DNA of 64,000 nt, taken from positions 72,785-136,784 of the forward strand of contig JAFZAZ010000015.1 of NCBI GenBank assembly GCA_017561985.1, read 5' to 3'. Shown one piece after another: positions 25,585-34,891 of this stretch. The notes under the pieces were generated by a model that saw only the letters and a program-made list of their open reading frames with translations, made no database searches and was not told the origin of the DNA. This DNA comes from Lachnospiraceae bacterium (GTDB taxonomy: Bacteria > Bacillota_A > Clostridia > Lachnospirales > Lachnospiraceae). The first letter of the stretch is position 1. Each line of letters opens with the position of its first letter. Made by a program: the position numbers and the translations under genes.

Positions 25585-28500
25585 TCAAAACCCGGTAACA
25601 TTGCTGTTCACATACTGATAGATCCTCGCAATTGTCGCGTAGGTATCGTCCACGACCGTCTGACCGAATCCCTGTCCGGCCACACGTTCCTTAAAGATTC
25701 CGAACGCAAAGTCGAAGTTGCCGTAAGGATCGGCTTCCTCCGCCAGTTCCAATGCAATCTGTTCATCCACTTCGTGGAACAGGGCCAACAGGGAACCCTT
25801 CAGAACATCCATTTCGGCGTTCGTCAATGTGTTCGATCCCATAAGGTCCTTCAGCGCGGCTCCGAGCAGCCGTCCCTCTCCCTTTTCTTTCGCTACATTA
25901 CCGGCTATATTCCAGCCTTCTGCCTTTGCCGCCTCAAGCAATTCGCTATATTTATTTGCCTGTATCAACTCAAACGCAGTGTTCAGATAGTGAGCTCCGG
26001 TGACAAATTTGCCGGCAGTAGGGAAGAAGAAGGAAATTCCGAGTTCTGCCGCCGTATTGACAACATCAAAAGTGACATCCAAAGCTCTGGCGGAAGTGTT
26101 TGGCAGGGAAGTGAGAATCTCAAACCGGACAGCTGACCAGATGCCTTCGACTGCGCCGTAAGCATCAAGGTTCCATTTTCCGTTCATATACTGCATCACC
26201 ATGACCCTGCTGACGTAATTCTTCAGCTTGTTCTTTCGAACGGTACGAATGACATAGTATGTGGTATCGTTGAGCTTCTCCCATTCCGTCGAAATATAGG
26301 GTCTAAACAGTTTATCGTCTCCGATCGCTCCTGCTCCGTAGACAGATTCCAGTACTTCCTTAAGCTCGTTGATGCTGATATTCTCAATCGGTTCCCAGAC
26401 CGCATAAACCACGACACGATCACCGGCTTTTGCAGAGAACGAAAGGTCCCCGTCGACCGGGTAGTCGGGATAAAGCGGATTCAGCTGCGCACCGATATCC
26501 TGAATATTATGGCGTGACCAGCCGCGGAAATAATATCCGTCACGGGTCGGAATCGTTCGGGAAAGATAACAATCTCCGGGATCCATTGTTGCCGTCGCCG
26601 GAGCATCTTTTCCGCCGTTGGCAAGATAATGGACAATTACTTTCCCGGGTTCCCCCGGTATCAATTCGTATGCAGCGTTGAATGTAATACTGCCCGTAAC
26701 CGTAATTTTATCGTTGTTTCCAAGACGCTTGGTACCGTATACTCCGTCCCATCCGGCAAAGCGATAGCAGGACAGCTCCACCTTTTCAAGCGGAATATCA
26801 AGTTCCGCTATGGTTACTTCCGTATCGTACTTCACGTTTCTTCTTGCAATCTCGCGGCCGAAGGCGTCGCAGAATCGGAACACATACTCTTCGGAACTCC
26901 AGATCGCATAAAGAGTCACATCCTTATCCGGAACGATAAACTCTCCGTCCACACCGATGGTCACGGTATCCGGAGTAGTTCCCCAGCCGAGGAGTGTGTA
27001 CCCCTCGGGATCACCGAAGGCCTTTTTGTAATTCTGCATCTTGATTGACGCACCCGGCGCCTTGCCCTCGAGTTCAATAGTCTCGATCGGGGAGTCCGGA
27101 CAACCGTTTTTGTCAAGAACCAGCTTGTACTTGGATCGCCAGCAGGCATAAAAAGTGATTTCATCGGGAGGTGCCGTTCTTCCGGTGGGGTCGCCGTGGT
27201 AGTAATACGTACCTCCGGCAGGGATATACGTTCTTCCGTTTATGCTCGTGGTCCATCCAAGGAATTCACGGTGAGGATCCGTCGGCTCCACACTGCTGGT
27301 TATAATCTGAATTTCTCCGGCCTTCTTATCTGCCTTGGTCGGTTTTTCCGGTCCTCCGGTAGCCGTCGGCGAATTCAGATGATAATACACCATAATCTTT
27401 CCGGTCTCATTGACGCCCTGATAATGGGAAAACAGTCTGTACACCTTTTCTTCCCGATTCAGAAGGGCATTGACCGTCTCGTTGACAGGCTTCATGTCAA
27501 CGAATTCCGACACCTTCGCATCTTTCTTATAAACCTTTGCGCCGTATTTCCATCCGTCAAAGGTCTTTCCAGTGATAATAGCATCCGGCTCACAATCGAG
27601 GGTATCGCCGGACCGATACTGACCGGACTTCAACACTTCGCCGCTATAGAGATCGATATACTCGATCCTGTAAGTTCTCTGATCCCACAGGGCTGTCAAA
27701 ACCAGATCCTCCGGAAGATCCGAAATCTCTTCGCCGCCCTGATAGATCGTGCCGTCATAGTCACTCTCCCAGCCGAGGAAAATGTAATCATCCCTCTTTG
27801 GCTTCGGGAGAATGAATGTTCCTGTTCCGAGAGGATTCAGGCTCTCCCGGCGCTTATCGCCATAGTCGTAATCCAGTGTGACCGTAGCGCCGTTCGGGCT
27901 CCAGATTGCGTACAAATGCACCACAGTCGTTCCACGATCAATCTTCACGGAAGGAACTGCATCATACCATTTTTTTTCCGGAGTAAGACCCCATCCACGG
28001 AAAACATAGCCCTTCTTATGAGGAAGCTCCGCTTCATGCTCCTCAGAGTTATAGTAAGAAAGCGTAGGAACCTGATACTCCGTGGTATTCCAATGAATGT
28101 ACTCTACTCTCGACGAAATGTCTCCTCCGTTATTGTGATAAATGACCGGAATATAGTCCTTCTGCGTCACTTCGTAAACACAGTAGAGCGTGATTTTTTT
28201 AACACTTTCGTCAACAGTGAAACGATCTCCGGGCCGAAGAAAATCAGAACGATCCGCGCCCTCCGGGAGCAGTCCCATAAGCTTAACGTCGGTCGTATAC
28301 CCCAGGAAGCGAAGTCCCTCAATGTACGGCTCATAACCCTTCACCTGATAAACATGCGAATTTTCCGACGGTTCATCCGTAGTGATCCGTTTTCCGTGGA
28401 ACGGGTCAATGTATTCTACGGAATAGTAATGCTCCTTCCATACCGCATACAGGGTAATGCTTTCGATGGAGGTGTCCCTGACCAGTCCGCGTGTATACGT

Positions 28501-31215
28501 GCCGGCTTTGTAATTTGCAGCATAAACTCCGGTTCCGGTGCGCGTTGTACTCCAGACATCGAAACCGTCGCCGTCGTCAAATAAACATTTCGGAATCTCA
28601 ACATCTTCGCCGTACGTACAGGTCAACTCGCCCATCTCACCGCGAAGACTTCCGTTACCGTCAAAAATAATCTTGTAGGTGTTATCTCTCCAAACGGCAT
28701 ACAGAACATGATCCGCAGCAACCTGCACATCCGATTCTTTCGTCACACGGACATGCTCCTTCGTCTCCCAGCCCGCAAAAACCTTGCCCTCCGGAGCGGT
28801 TATTCCGCCCGGAAGATCCGGAAGATCGCCGTAAGGCTCTTTATATACTACAGTTCTTGTCTCTTTTGCAAGTCTGTTGTCCGGATCGGATCCTCCGTTT
28901 ACGTTGAAGCTCACCGTAACATTTGTTATCTCTATCCAATGAGCGTACAGAGTTATCACGGTACCGTTTTCGGCATCGGCAGCGACCAGATTCCTGACAA
29001 CCGCCTCTTCGGAATACTCCGCTCCCTTTCCGTCCCGTCTTGTGTTCCAGCCCGCAAGCACATAGCCGGTTTTGGTGTATTTATTTTTCGCCAGAGTGAC
29101 ATCCTGATTGCAGACTGCGGGAGTCCTGTCCATCTCGCCCGTTTCGCAATTGTTGCCGTCATAGGCGATGAAATACTTGGTATCTGCCCAGTGCGCGTAC
29201 AGAGTAACTCCCTGGGAGCCGGAAACAGGAGTAAACTCCGTCCATTTTGCTCCGCCGACCTTCTGGGTATACCAGCCGTCAAATGTCTTGTAAGCGGGAG
29301 CATGCGGAGGTTCCGGATATATTCCGCCCATGACATCTCCCAGGACCGCTGTCCGGACAACCGTCCCATTCCACCCGAGTCCGCCGTTCGGATCAAACAC
29401 AATCTTGCAGCCTCCGCGGCTGCTTTGCGAAACTTCAACGGAAACCGACCGGTTATACTCGGGATCCTTGAACGTGATCACACCCGCGCGGTCGCCTTCT
29501 CCGGTATTCTTGGAAACCTCAACCTTATAGGAAGTGGTTCCCGATCTCGACACTCTTACCCAGCCGACCGCTCCCTTATCTACGGACACAACAACGGAGC
29601 CCACATTGGAAATGTTCAGCAGGCTTATGTTGCGTTCATCCGCATTTTCCGAAAAGCTGAGACGCGGGGAATCCACCTTCAGCTCTCCGACCTTCGGTAT
29701 GATCGTCTTCTCTTCCAGACCGCAGCCGGGACAGCTTCGTATAATGTAACCGTCCGTTTCGGTCGTCTCTTTCACCGTCTCTTTGACATTCCAGACATGC
29801 TTCTGGGTCGGAGGCAAATTCTCGCCCCGTGTCTCCGAACAACGGCTGCACTTGTATTCCTTGACGCCGGCTTCACCGCATGTCGGCGCAACATCCCGGA
29901 TCAGAACCGAGAAATCATGCCCCTTTGCCTTCTCTCCGGCAGTGCCGCATCGGAGACATTTCTGCGCTTCGGTACATGTAGCTGACGTCTTATCCCACTT
30001 GTGACCCAGCGCCTTCTCCAGAACGATGCCGCAGCTTTGGCAGACTTTATCTTCCGTACACGTGGCGGTAGGCATCGGCGAACTGTGACCATACGCCTCT
30101 TTTCCGGTTGCACCGCAAGTTTTACACGTCTGATCTTTCGTACAGGTTGCGGGACTCCAGTCGTGTCCGGTCGCCTTCTTGTCTACCTTACCGCATTTTT
30201 TACATTTTCGGTCTTCGGTACAGCTCGGAGCATCCAGATTCCAATCATGCCCCTTTGCTTTTTCTATAATGAAACCGCAGGTTGTGCAGACTTTATCTTC
30301 CGTACACGTGGCGGTAGGCATCGGCGAATTATGTCCAAACGCCTTCTGTCCGGTTTCACCGCAAGTTTTACACTTCTGATCTTTCGTACAGGTTGCGGGA
30401 CTCCAGTCGTGTCCGGTTGCCTTCTTGTCTACCTTACCGCATCTATTGCATTTCCTGTCTTCTGTACAGCTCGGAGCATCCAGATTCCAATCATGCCCCT
30501 TTGCTTTTTCTATGGTAGTTCCGCAGGTTGAGCAGACTTTATCCTGTGTACAGGTTGCGGTAGGCATCGGCGAAGTATGTCCAAACGCCTTCTGTCCGGT
30601 TTCACCGCAAGTTTTACACTTCTGATCTTTCGTACAGGTAGCGGGACTCCAATCGTGTCCGGTTGCCTTTCCATCGAGCTGGCCGCATCTTGTACACTTC
30701 CTGTCTTCGGTACAGGTCGGAGCATTCAGATTCCAGTCATGCCCCTTTGCTTTTTCTATGATAGTTCCGCAGGTTGAGCAGACTTTATCCTGTGTACAGG
30801 TTACGGTAGGCATCGGCGAATTATGTCCAAACGCCTTCTGTCCGGTTGCACCGCACCTGGTGCACTTACTATCCGTCGTACACGTAGCTGCTGTCCAATT
30901 ATGGTGCGCATATTCGCCAATATCACCGCATCTCTTACATTTCTTGTCCGCGGTGCAGGTTGCTTCTTCACGATCCCAATCATGATTCAGGGCAGGGATT
31001 ATTTGCTTAAGCGTTGCCCCGCAAGTGTTGCATTTTTGCTCTTTGTATCCGGCTGTAGTGCAGGTAGCAGCCTTATACCCTCCCGGTACATCTGATACGT
31101 ACTTATGAGCGCAGTCCGCCTTTGCCCGAACCATAGAATGACTCGGGCTTAGAACGACAGCCAACAACACTAGCGCAGCGTACACCGATACGATTGTCAT
31201 ACGCTTTTTATTCAT
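25585..31215 (-). CDS. Giant exported repeat protein: CxxCG repeats, BACON-like domain, InlB-type repeats
   Basis: 1876 residues with a signal peptide cut near residue 33 (MVRAKA). Residues 34-500 are about 18 CxxCG modules of 26-28 residues, each with a GHDW or GHNSPMP start and a C..D(R/K)KCxxCG core. They sit in a 246-bp tandem DNA repeat. Residues about 505-600 look like a BACON domain (LSFSENADERNISLLNISNVG). From 610 to 1605 there are 12 InlB B-type/Flg_new repeats ending in LYAHW, LYAVW or variants. The last 270 residues are mainly helical with no named domain. There is no LPXTG motif and no C-terminal membrane helix, so how it stays at the surface is unclear. A likely adhesin or matrix protein; function unproven. 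Confidence 0.8.
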   Translation of the reverse strand: MNKKRMTIVSVYAALVLLAVVLSPSHSMVRAKADCAHKYVSDVPGGYKAATCTTAGYKEQKCNTCGATLKQIIPALNHDWDREEATCTADKKCKRCGDIGEYAHHNWTAATCTTDSKCTRCGATGQKAFGHNSPMPTVTCTQDKVCSTCGTIIEKAKGHDWNLNAPTCTEDRKCTRCGQLDGKATGHDWSPATCTKDQKCKTCGETGQKAFGHTSPMPTATCTQDKVCSTCGTTIEKAKGHDWNLDAPSCTEDRKCNRCGKVDKKATGHDWSPATCTKDQKCKTCGETGQKAFGHNSPMPTATCTEDKVCTTCGFIIEKAKGHDWNLDAPSCTEDRKCKKCGKVDKKATGHDWSPATCTKDQTCKTCGATGKEAYGHSSPMPTATCTEDKVCQSCGIVLEKALGHKWDKTSATCTEAQKCLRCGTAGEKAKGHDFSVLIRDVAPTCGEAGVKEYKCSRCSETRGENLPPTQKHVWNVKETVKETTETDGYIIRSCPGCGLEEKTIIPKVGELKVDSPRLSFSENADERNISLLNISNVGSVVVSVDKGAVGWVRVSRSGTTSYKVEVSKNTGEGDRAGVITFKDPEYNRSVSVEVSQSSRGGCKIVFDPNGGLGWNGTVVRTAVLGDVMGGIYPEPPHAPAYKTFDGWYTQKVGGAKWTEFTPVSGSQGVTLYAHWADTKYFIAYDGNNCETGEMDRTPAVCNQDVTLAKNKYTKTGYVLAGWNTRRDGKGAEYSEEAVVRNLVAADAENGTVITLYAHWIEITNVTVSFNVNGGSDPDNRLAKETRTVVYKEPYGDLPDLPGGITAPEGKVFAGWETKEHVRVTKESDVQVAADHVLYAVWRDNTYKIIFDGNGSLRGEMGELTCTYGEDVEIPKCLFDDGDGFDVWSTTRTGTGVYAANYKAGTYTRGLVRDTSIESITLYAVWKEHYYSVEYIDPFHGKRITTDEPSENSHVYQVKGYEPYIEGLRFLGYTTDVKLMGLLPEGADRSDFLRPGDRFTVDESVKKITLYCVYEVTQKDYIPVIYHNNGGDISSRVEYIHWNTTEYQVPTLSYYNSEEHEAELPHKKGYVFRGWGLTPEKKWYDAVPSVKIDRGTTVVHLYAIWSPNGATVTLDYDYGDKRRESLNPLGTGTFILPKPKRDDYIFLGWESDYDGTIYQGGEEISDLPEDLVLTALWDQRTYRIEYIDLYSGEVLKSGQYRSGDTLDCEPDAIITGKTFDGWKYGAKVYKKDAKVSEFVDMKPVNETVNALLNREEKVYRLFSHYQGVNETGKIMVYYHLNSPTATGGPEKPTKADKKAGEIQIITSSVEPTDPHREFLGWTTSINGRTYIPAGGTYYYHGDPTGRTAPPDEITFYACWRSKYKLVLDKNGCPDSPIETIELEGKAPGASIKMQNYKKAFGDPEGYTLLGWGTTPDTVTIGVDGEFIVPDKDVTLYAIWSSEEYVFRFCDAFGREIARRNVKYDTEVTIAELDIPLEKVELSCYRFAGWDGVYGTKRLGNNDKITVTGSITFNAAYELIPGEPGKVIVHYLANGGKDAPATATMDPGDCYLSRTIPTRDGYYFRGWSRHNIQDIGAQLNPLYPDYPVDGDLSFSAKAGDRVVVYAVWEPIENISINELKEVLESVYGAGAIGDDKLFRPYISTEWEKLNDTTYYVIRTVRKNKLKNYVSRVMVMQYMNGKWNLDAYGAVEGIWSAVRFEILTSLPNTSARALDVTFDVVNTAAELGISFFFPTAGKFVTGAHYLNTAFELIQANKYSELLEAAKAEGWNIAGNVAKEKGEGRLLGAALKDLMGSNTLTNAEMDVLKGSLLALFHEVDEQIALELAEEADPYGNFDFAFGIFKERVAGQGFGQTVVDDTYATIARIYQYVNSNVTGF
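30060..30850 (-). repeat. 246-bp tandem repeat encoding CxxCG modules
   Basis: Equivalent points recur near 30071, 30317, 30563 and 30809, exactly 246 bp (82 codons) apart. Each unit encodes three CxxCG modules. Copies differ by scattered substitutions, as expected for repeats that expand and contract by recombination. Confidence 0.85.
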
Positions 31216-31453
31216 GCGTTACCTCCGAAAAAATGACAGACGATTCAAACTCTTCTCTCCGAATGTTAGAAACATGCCCTGAGCATGGACACTCTTTTAT
31301 AATTATATTATATTGAATTGCGAATTTCCAATTGTTTTTTCATTCTTTTTCTTTTTTTTGCATCGACATACAAACACAAAGCCGGAAGCACATGTTCGCG
31401 CCCCCGGCTTTGTATTATTCTTCTGAAACGATTCATTTTTCCCGGAAAATTCA
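31216..31453. other. Upstream region of the giant repeat gene
   Basis: A 238-bp region. An AT-rich block near 31290-31320 contains several possible minus-strand -10 boxes (TATAAT type), so the giant gene's promoter is likely here but cannot be fixed. A hairpin with AAAGCCGG / CCGGCTTT arms spans about 31378-31413. No gene is seen. Confidence 0.45.
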
Positions 31454-31482
31454 AAAGCCCCCGGCCAATAACCGGGGGCTTG
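31454..31482 (-). terminator. Terminator of rpmF
   Basis: Stem AAGCCCCCGG / CCGGGGGCTT with a 7-nt loop, and a moderate T tract on the minus side. Confidence 0.75.
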
Positions 31483-31493
31483 ATTTGATTCGA

Positions 31494-31679
31494 TTACGCT
31501 TCCTGCGGAATGATCTCTTTCTTGTTATAAGATCCGCAAGCCTTGCAAACTCTGTGAGGCATCATAAGCGCGCCGCACTTGCTGCACTTTACAAGATTCG
31601 GAGCAGTCATCTTCCAGTTCGCTCTGCGACTGTCTCTTCTTGCCTTGGAATGTTTATTCTTAGGACAAATAGCACCCAT
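31494..31679 (-). CDS. rpmF: 50S ribosomal protein L32
   Basis: 61 residues, the usual length. MGAICPKNKHSKARRDSRRANW is the L32 signature, and the zinc-binding type is shown by CSKCG and CKACG. AGGAGGTGG precedes the ATG at 31679. It has a perfect consensus promoter of its own and a terminator, so it is a single-gene unit. In many Clostridia rpmF follows ackA and a yceD (DUF177) gene. Here an ABC exporter lies between ackA and rpmF, and no yceD is present. Confidence 0.95.
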   Translation of the reverse strand: MGAICPKNKHSKARRDSRRANWKMTAPNLVKCSKCGALMMPHRVCKACGSYNKKEIIPQEA

Positions 31680-31741
31680 CGTCTCCACCTCCTTGACTAC
31701 TATTCGGCCGAACCGTCTTTGCTCGGCACACGCATGACAGT

Positions 31742-31770
31742 ATTATATCGAACCGCCGATCGTTTGTCAA
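31742..31770 (-). promoter_or_regulatory. Consensus promoter of rpmF
   Basis: Minus strand: TTGACA (31765-31770), 17-bp spacer, TATAAT (31742-31747). Both boxes are perfect. The first 12 bases after the start of the -35 match those of the tRNA-Gly promoter. Confidence 0.85.
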
Positions 31771-31820
31771 TGACTATTTTTCAAAACAAAACACATTTTT
31801 TCGATACTGTCGCAAGCGTC

Positions 31821-33938
31821 CTAGCACAGGAAGAACCAGTTGAGGAGCACCTTGTCCAAAAGCCCGATTTCAAACAGTCCGAGCAGCAGCGGAAGAACCG
31901 TCACTGCCACTCCCGCGAGCACCGACAGGATGTAGCTACGCACTTTGCGGACAATGAGCACCGAAAGCACGCCCGCAAGCAGCACGCCTGCGAACCGCTT
32001 GATATACGTCAGAATCAAAAACGTGCGCAGCGATATTGCCTTCGACACATCAGAGAGGCTTTGCACGCTGTATGCGGCACTGTCGATCCCGACGGTCCCG
32101 TAGCTCTGCGTGACGCGGTAGACGTGGCGACCGTACACGGCCAGACAGATGATCACCGCAGAGATCAGGAGCAGGATCATTTTCCGGACATGCACGCGAT
32201 ACCGGCCGGCGTACGAGATGCGTATCATCTCCTGCATTCCGGTCCGATACTCGACATAGTACAGAGACGTCGCACACAAAATGACCAGGATCAGCGCGAG
32301 CGCCGCCATGATGACGTTGTCCCTGCGGCTGTCATACAGAAGCTCATACCCCTTCTCGTTCACTGCGGTCGCACCTTCGCGCGACATCAGATAAGAGACG
32401 TACTTCTCAAGTCTCACGTACGCGTTCTCGCGATCGAAGGAAGTTTCGCTTCCCCTCGCCGCTACCTCATCGAGCTCCGTCCGAACTTTCTGCACCAGTG
32501 CCGGATACTCCTCCTTCGAACTGTTCTGCAGCTGGTAAAGGAACGATTCGTAATGCAGCTCCTCAATCGAATAATCCTTGGAGTACGGCGTTGTGAAGCA
32601 AAGCACCCAAACGATGAGCAAAATGAACACCAGGCCGAGCTTCTCAAGCCGGAGGAATTTGTACGCCTCATGCAGGAAGAGATTCTCATGCTGTCCCATA
32701 TGCCGCATCAGGCCATTCTTCTCGAGAATCCCAGCCTTTGAGGCTCTCTTCCGCGCCGTGTTCCCGATGCCGCAGATCGCCATCGCAAGCGATGCACCCG
32801 CGAGTAGAATTCCCGTCGCGAACAGAACAACAAGCGCCAGAACCCAATCGTTCACAGGGCGGTTGAAAACATAGATGTTTCGGTATTTTCCGAGTCTCCC
32901 CGCAACGTCGGCGAAGGAGATGATATTCACGCGTTTGTAGTTTGCGAGATACGAAATTTCATCAATCCGCAGATAGAGCACGCCCTCGATGCCGACAACG
33001 ACAAAAAGCACCAGGTACACCATTCTCGACGAGGCCATGACGATGGTGAGAAACGCCGTCAATACAGCGAACCATACGGACACCAGTACCGACCCGAGAT
33101 AAACGAGGGTGAGGAATCCGAGTATACTCACCGAAAGCGCCGACTGCCGGTAACCGGCCATCGACTGGAGCGGCATCGTCCACTCTTCCGCCTTCGGCCA
33201 GCCGTACAAGCAGCACCCCGTGACGACCACGGAACCGAGCAGGATCAGGTTTCCGACGACGATTCCGATCACCGCCGCACCGATCTTGGCCGCAAGAAGA
33301 CGGCCTCGCCCATTCGCCATCGTAGCGTACATGGAAAGAAGGTCTCTCTCCTTCTCCCTTCCCAACAAAACCGAGATCAGGAGGATTGCGAGAAGGATCT
33401 CGAGAAATACAATGCTCGGAAGCGAAAGCGCCTCACTGATGCCCTTCGTGCCGGTGCGCTGTACCGTCAGCTCCGCGAGAGGCTTGAAATCCTCCGCCGT
33501 CTTCTCCACATTCCGAAGTTCCCGCTCGTTTGACTGGAACAGCGACTGGAGCGCGCGGTATTTTGCGGGCGCCGCAAGAATGCCCGTGACGTACGTATGG
33601 TACGTGGACGCATCCTTGTACTCCTGCGCAAACTGCGTATATAAGGAGAGCTCCTCCCACATGTTTCCGCAATAGCGGGGATACTTCTCCGAGGTCATTG
33701 AATTGTCTTTATACAGGATCGTTTTAAGTTCGTCCACGCTCGTTTGTACGCGCGCGAACGCGTCTTCATTCGTGAGCTCCTGCAGGTCGCCCTGCAGCTG
33801 TCGATATACTGTTGCGGTTACCTGCGCATGGTTCGCCCGATACGCAAAATAGCCGCAATTCAGCGCGACCAGCAGCAGAAACGCCGCCACCAGCCGCGAG
33901 TTATGCCATATTTTATACCACTCGTGCCGAATCATCAT
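31821..33938 (-). CDS. ABC-2 type transporter permease
   Basis: 705 residues. The protein has two halves, each with an N-terminal membrane helix (HNSRLVAAFLLLVALNCGYF and KLGLVFILLIVWVLCFTTPY), a large extracytoplasmic loop of about 130 residues, and a group of five membrane helices. It thus looks like two ABC-2 permease units fused. The start overlaps the stop of the ATPase gene by 4 bp (ATGA), so the two are translationally coupled. The substrate is unknown; fused two-half permeases of this type in Firmicutes often move peptides or lipids. Between rpmF and the ATPase. Confidence 0.85.
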   Translation of the reverse strand: MMIRHEWYKIWHNSRLVAAFLLLVALNCGYFAYRANHAQVTATVYRQLQGDLQELTNEDAFARVQTSVDELKTILYKDNSMTSEKYPRYCGNMWEELSLYTQFAQEYKDASTYHTYVTGILAAPAKYRALQSLFQSNERELRNVEKTAEDFKPLAELTVQRTGTKGISEALSLPSIVFLEILLAILLISVLLGREKERDLLSMYATMANGRGRLLAAKIGAAVIGIVVGNLILLGSVVVTGCCLYGWPKAEEWTMPLQSMAGYRQSALSVSILGFLTLVYLGSVLVSVWFAVLTAFLTIVMASSRMVYLVLFVVVGIEGVLYLRIDEISYLANYKRVNIISFADVAGRLGKYRNIYVFNRPVNDWVLALVVLFATGILLAGASLAMAICGIGNTARKRASKAGILEKNGLMRHMGQHENLFLHEAYKFLRLEKLGLVFILLIVWVLCFTTPYSKDYSIEELHYESFLYQLQNSSKEEYPALVQKVRTELDEVAARGSETSFDRENAYVRLEKYVSYLMSREGATAVNEKGYELLYDSRRDNVIMAALALILVILCATSLYYVEYRTGMQEMIRISYAGRYRVHVRKMILLLISAVIICLAVYGRHVYRVTQSYGTVGIDSAAYSVQSLSDVSKAISLRTFLILTYIKRFAGVLLAGVLSVLIVRKVRSYILSVLAGVAVTVLPLLLGLFEIGLLDKVLLNWFFLC

Positions 33939-34660
33939 TCGCTCTCCAGACTCATGTAGATCTTTTCCACGGAAGGATCTTCCATCTTCGCTTTATAGCG
34001 CTCCAGAAGCTCCTCCATCGTGCCGCTCTCGATGATGTGGCCGTGGTTGAGGAAAATGATCTCCGACGCAAGTTTCTCCAGGTCGCTCACGATATGCGTC
34101 GCAATGATTACAATCCTCTCCTCCGCGATCGAAGATACCAGCTCGCGGAAATTGACGCGCTCCTTCGGGTCCAGTCCGACCGTAGGCTCGTCCATGATCA
34201 CGATCCGCGGGTTTCCGAGGATTGCCTGCGCAAGCAAAGCGCGCTGGCGCATACCGCCGGAGTACGAACCGATCGGATCGTCCTTTACATCCCAAAGGTT
34301 GACGTCGCGGATTGTCTTCTCGATCTCCGCTGCCGCCTCCGCCTTCGGGATTCCTTTCAATGCCGCAATGTAGTACAAAAAGCGCACAAACGGAAAGCCG
34401 TCATACAGCTTCTGCTGCTGCGGCATATATCCGATATAACGGCGGTATTCCCGCCCGAGTTCGCGGATGTTCCTCCCCTCAAAACTGATCTCGCCCGAAG
34501 TCGCCTTCAGATTCGTCGTCATCACGCCCATCAATGTGCTCTTTCCCGCGCCGTTCGGTCCGAGAAGACCGTATATTCCCGGCTTGAACGTGTACGAAAA
34601 ATCCTCGAGCGCCGTCTTCTTCCCGTAACATTTTGTTACGCTTTTTACTTCCAGATTCAT
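33935..34660 (-). CDS. ABC transporter ATP-binding protein
   Basis: 241 residues with Walker A GPNGAGKST, Q-loop IGYMPQQ, signature SYSGGMRQRALLAQAI, Walker B VIMDEPTVGLD and the H-loop IIATHIV. MNLEVKSVTKCYGKK is the usual opening. I chose the ATG at 34660: AAAAGGA is directly adjacent and a GGGGGGTGG stretch lies 8 nt upstream. A longer frame from 34813 is not family-like. It drives the permease encoded next. A promoter lies at 34738-34766. Confidence 0.9.
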   Translation of the reverse strand: MNLEVKSVTKCYGKKTALEDFSYTFKPGIYGLLGPNGAGKSTLMGVMTTNLKATSGEISFEGRNIRELGREYRRYIGYMPQQQKLYDGFPFVRFLYYIAALKGIPKAEAAAEIEKTIRDVNLWDVKDDPIGSYSGGMRQRALLAQAILGNPRIVIMDEPTVGLDPKERVNFRELVSSIAEERIVIIATHIVSDLEKLASEIIFLNHGHIIESGTMEELLERYKAKMEDPSVEKIYMSLESE

Positions 34661-34737
34661 TCCTTTTGCCACCCCCCAATTTGGTTTCCGACCGTCTAAA
34701 TCCGATTCAGAAGATCGGAGCCTGAATATTTTCACAT

Positions 34738-34766
34738 AGTTTACTACATTTTTCGTTTCTCTACAA
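34738..34766 (-). promoter_or_regulatory. Promoter of the ABC exporter operon
   Basis: Minus strand: TTGTAG (34761-34766), 17-bp spacer, TAAACT (34738-34743). Confidence 0.4.
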
Positions 34767-34838
34767 TACAGTAACCCATATATTCGCACGTTAAAGCGCC
34801 AAAAAAACTGCATTTTCCGAAGCTTTCGCGCACAAAAA

Positions 34839-34868
34839 AGCGGACGCCCCGTACGGAGCGTCCGTCAA
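34839..34868 (-). terminator. Terminator of ackA
   Basis: Minus-strand stem ACGGACGCTCC / GGGGCGTCCG with a short loop, followed by CTTTTTTG. A CATTTTCCG copy of the dispersed motif lies just downstream at 34811-34819. Confidence 0.8.
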
Positions 34869-34891
34869 TGTCATTTTGATTGTTCTGTCGA

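Noticed and set aside
30060..30850. Regular repeats that could suggest a CRISPR array
   Set aside because: The 246-bp units are in frame within one large open reading frame and lack repeat-spacer structure.
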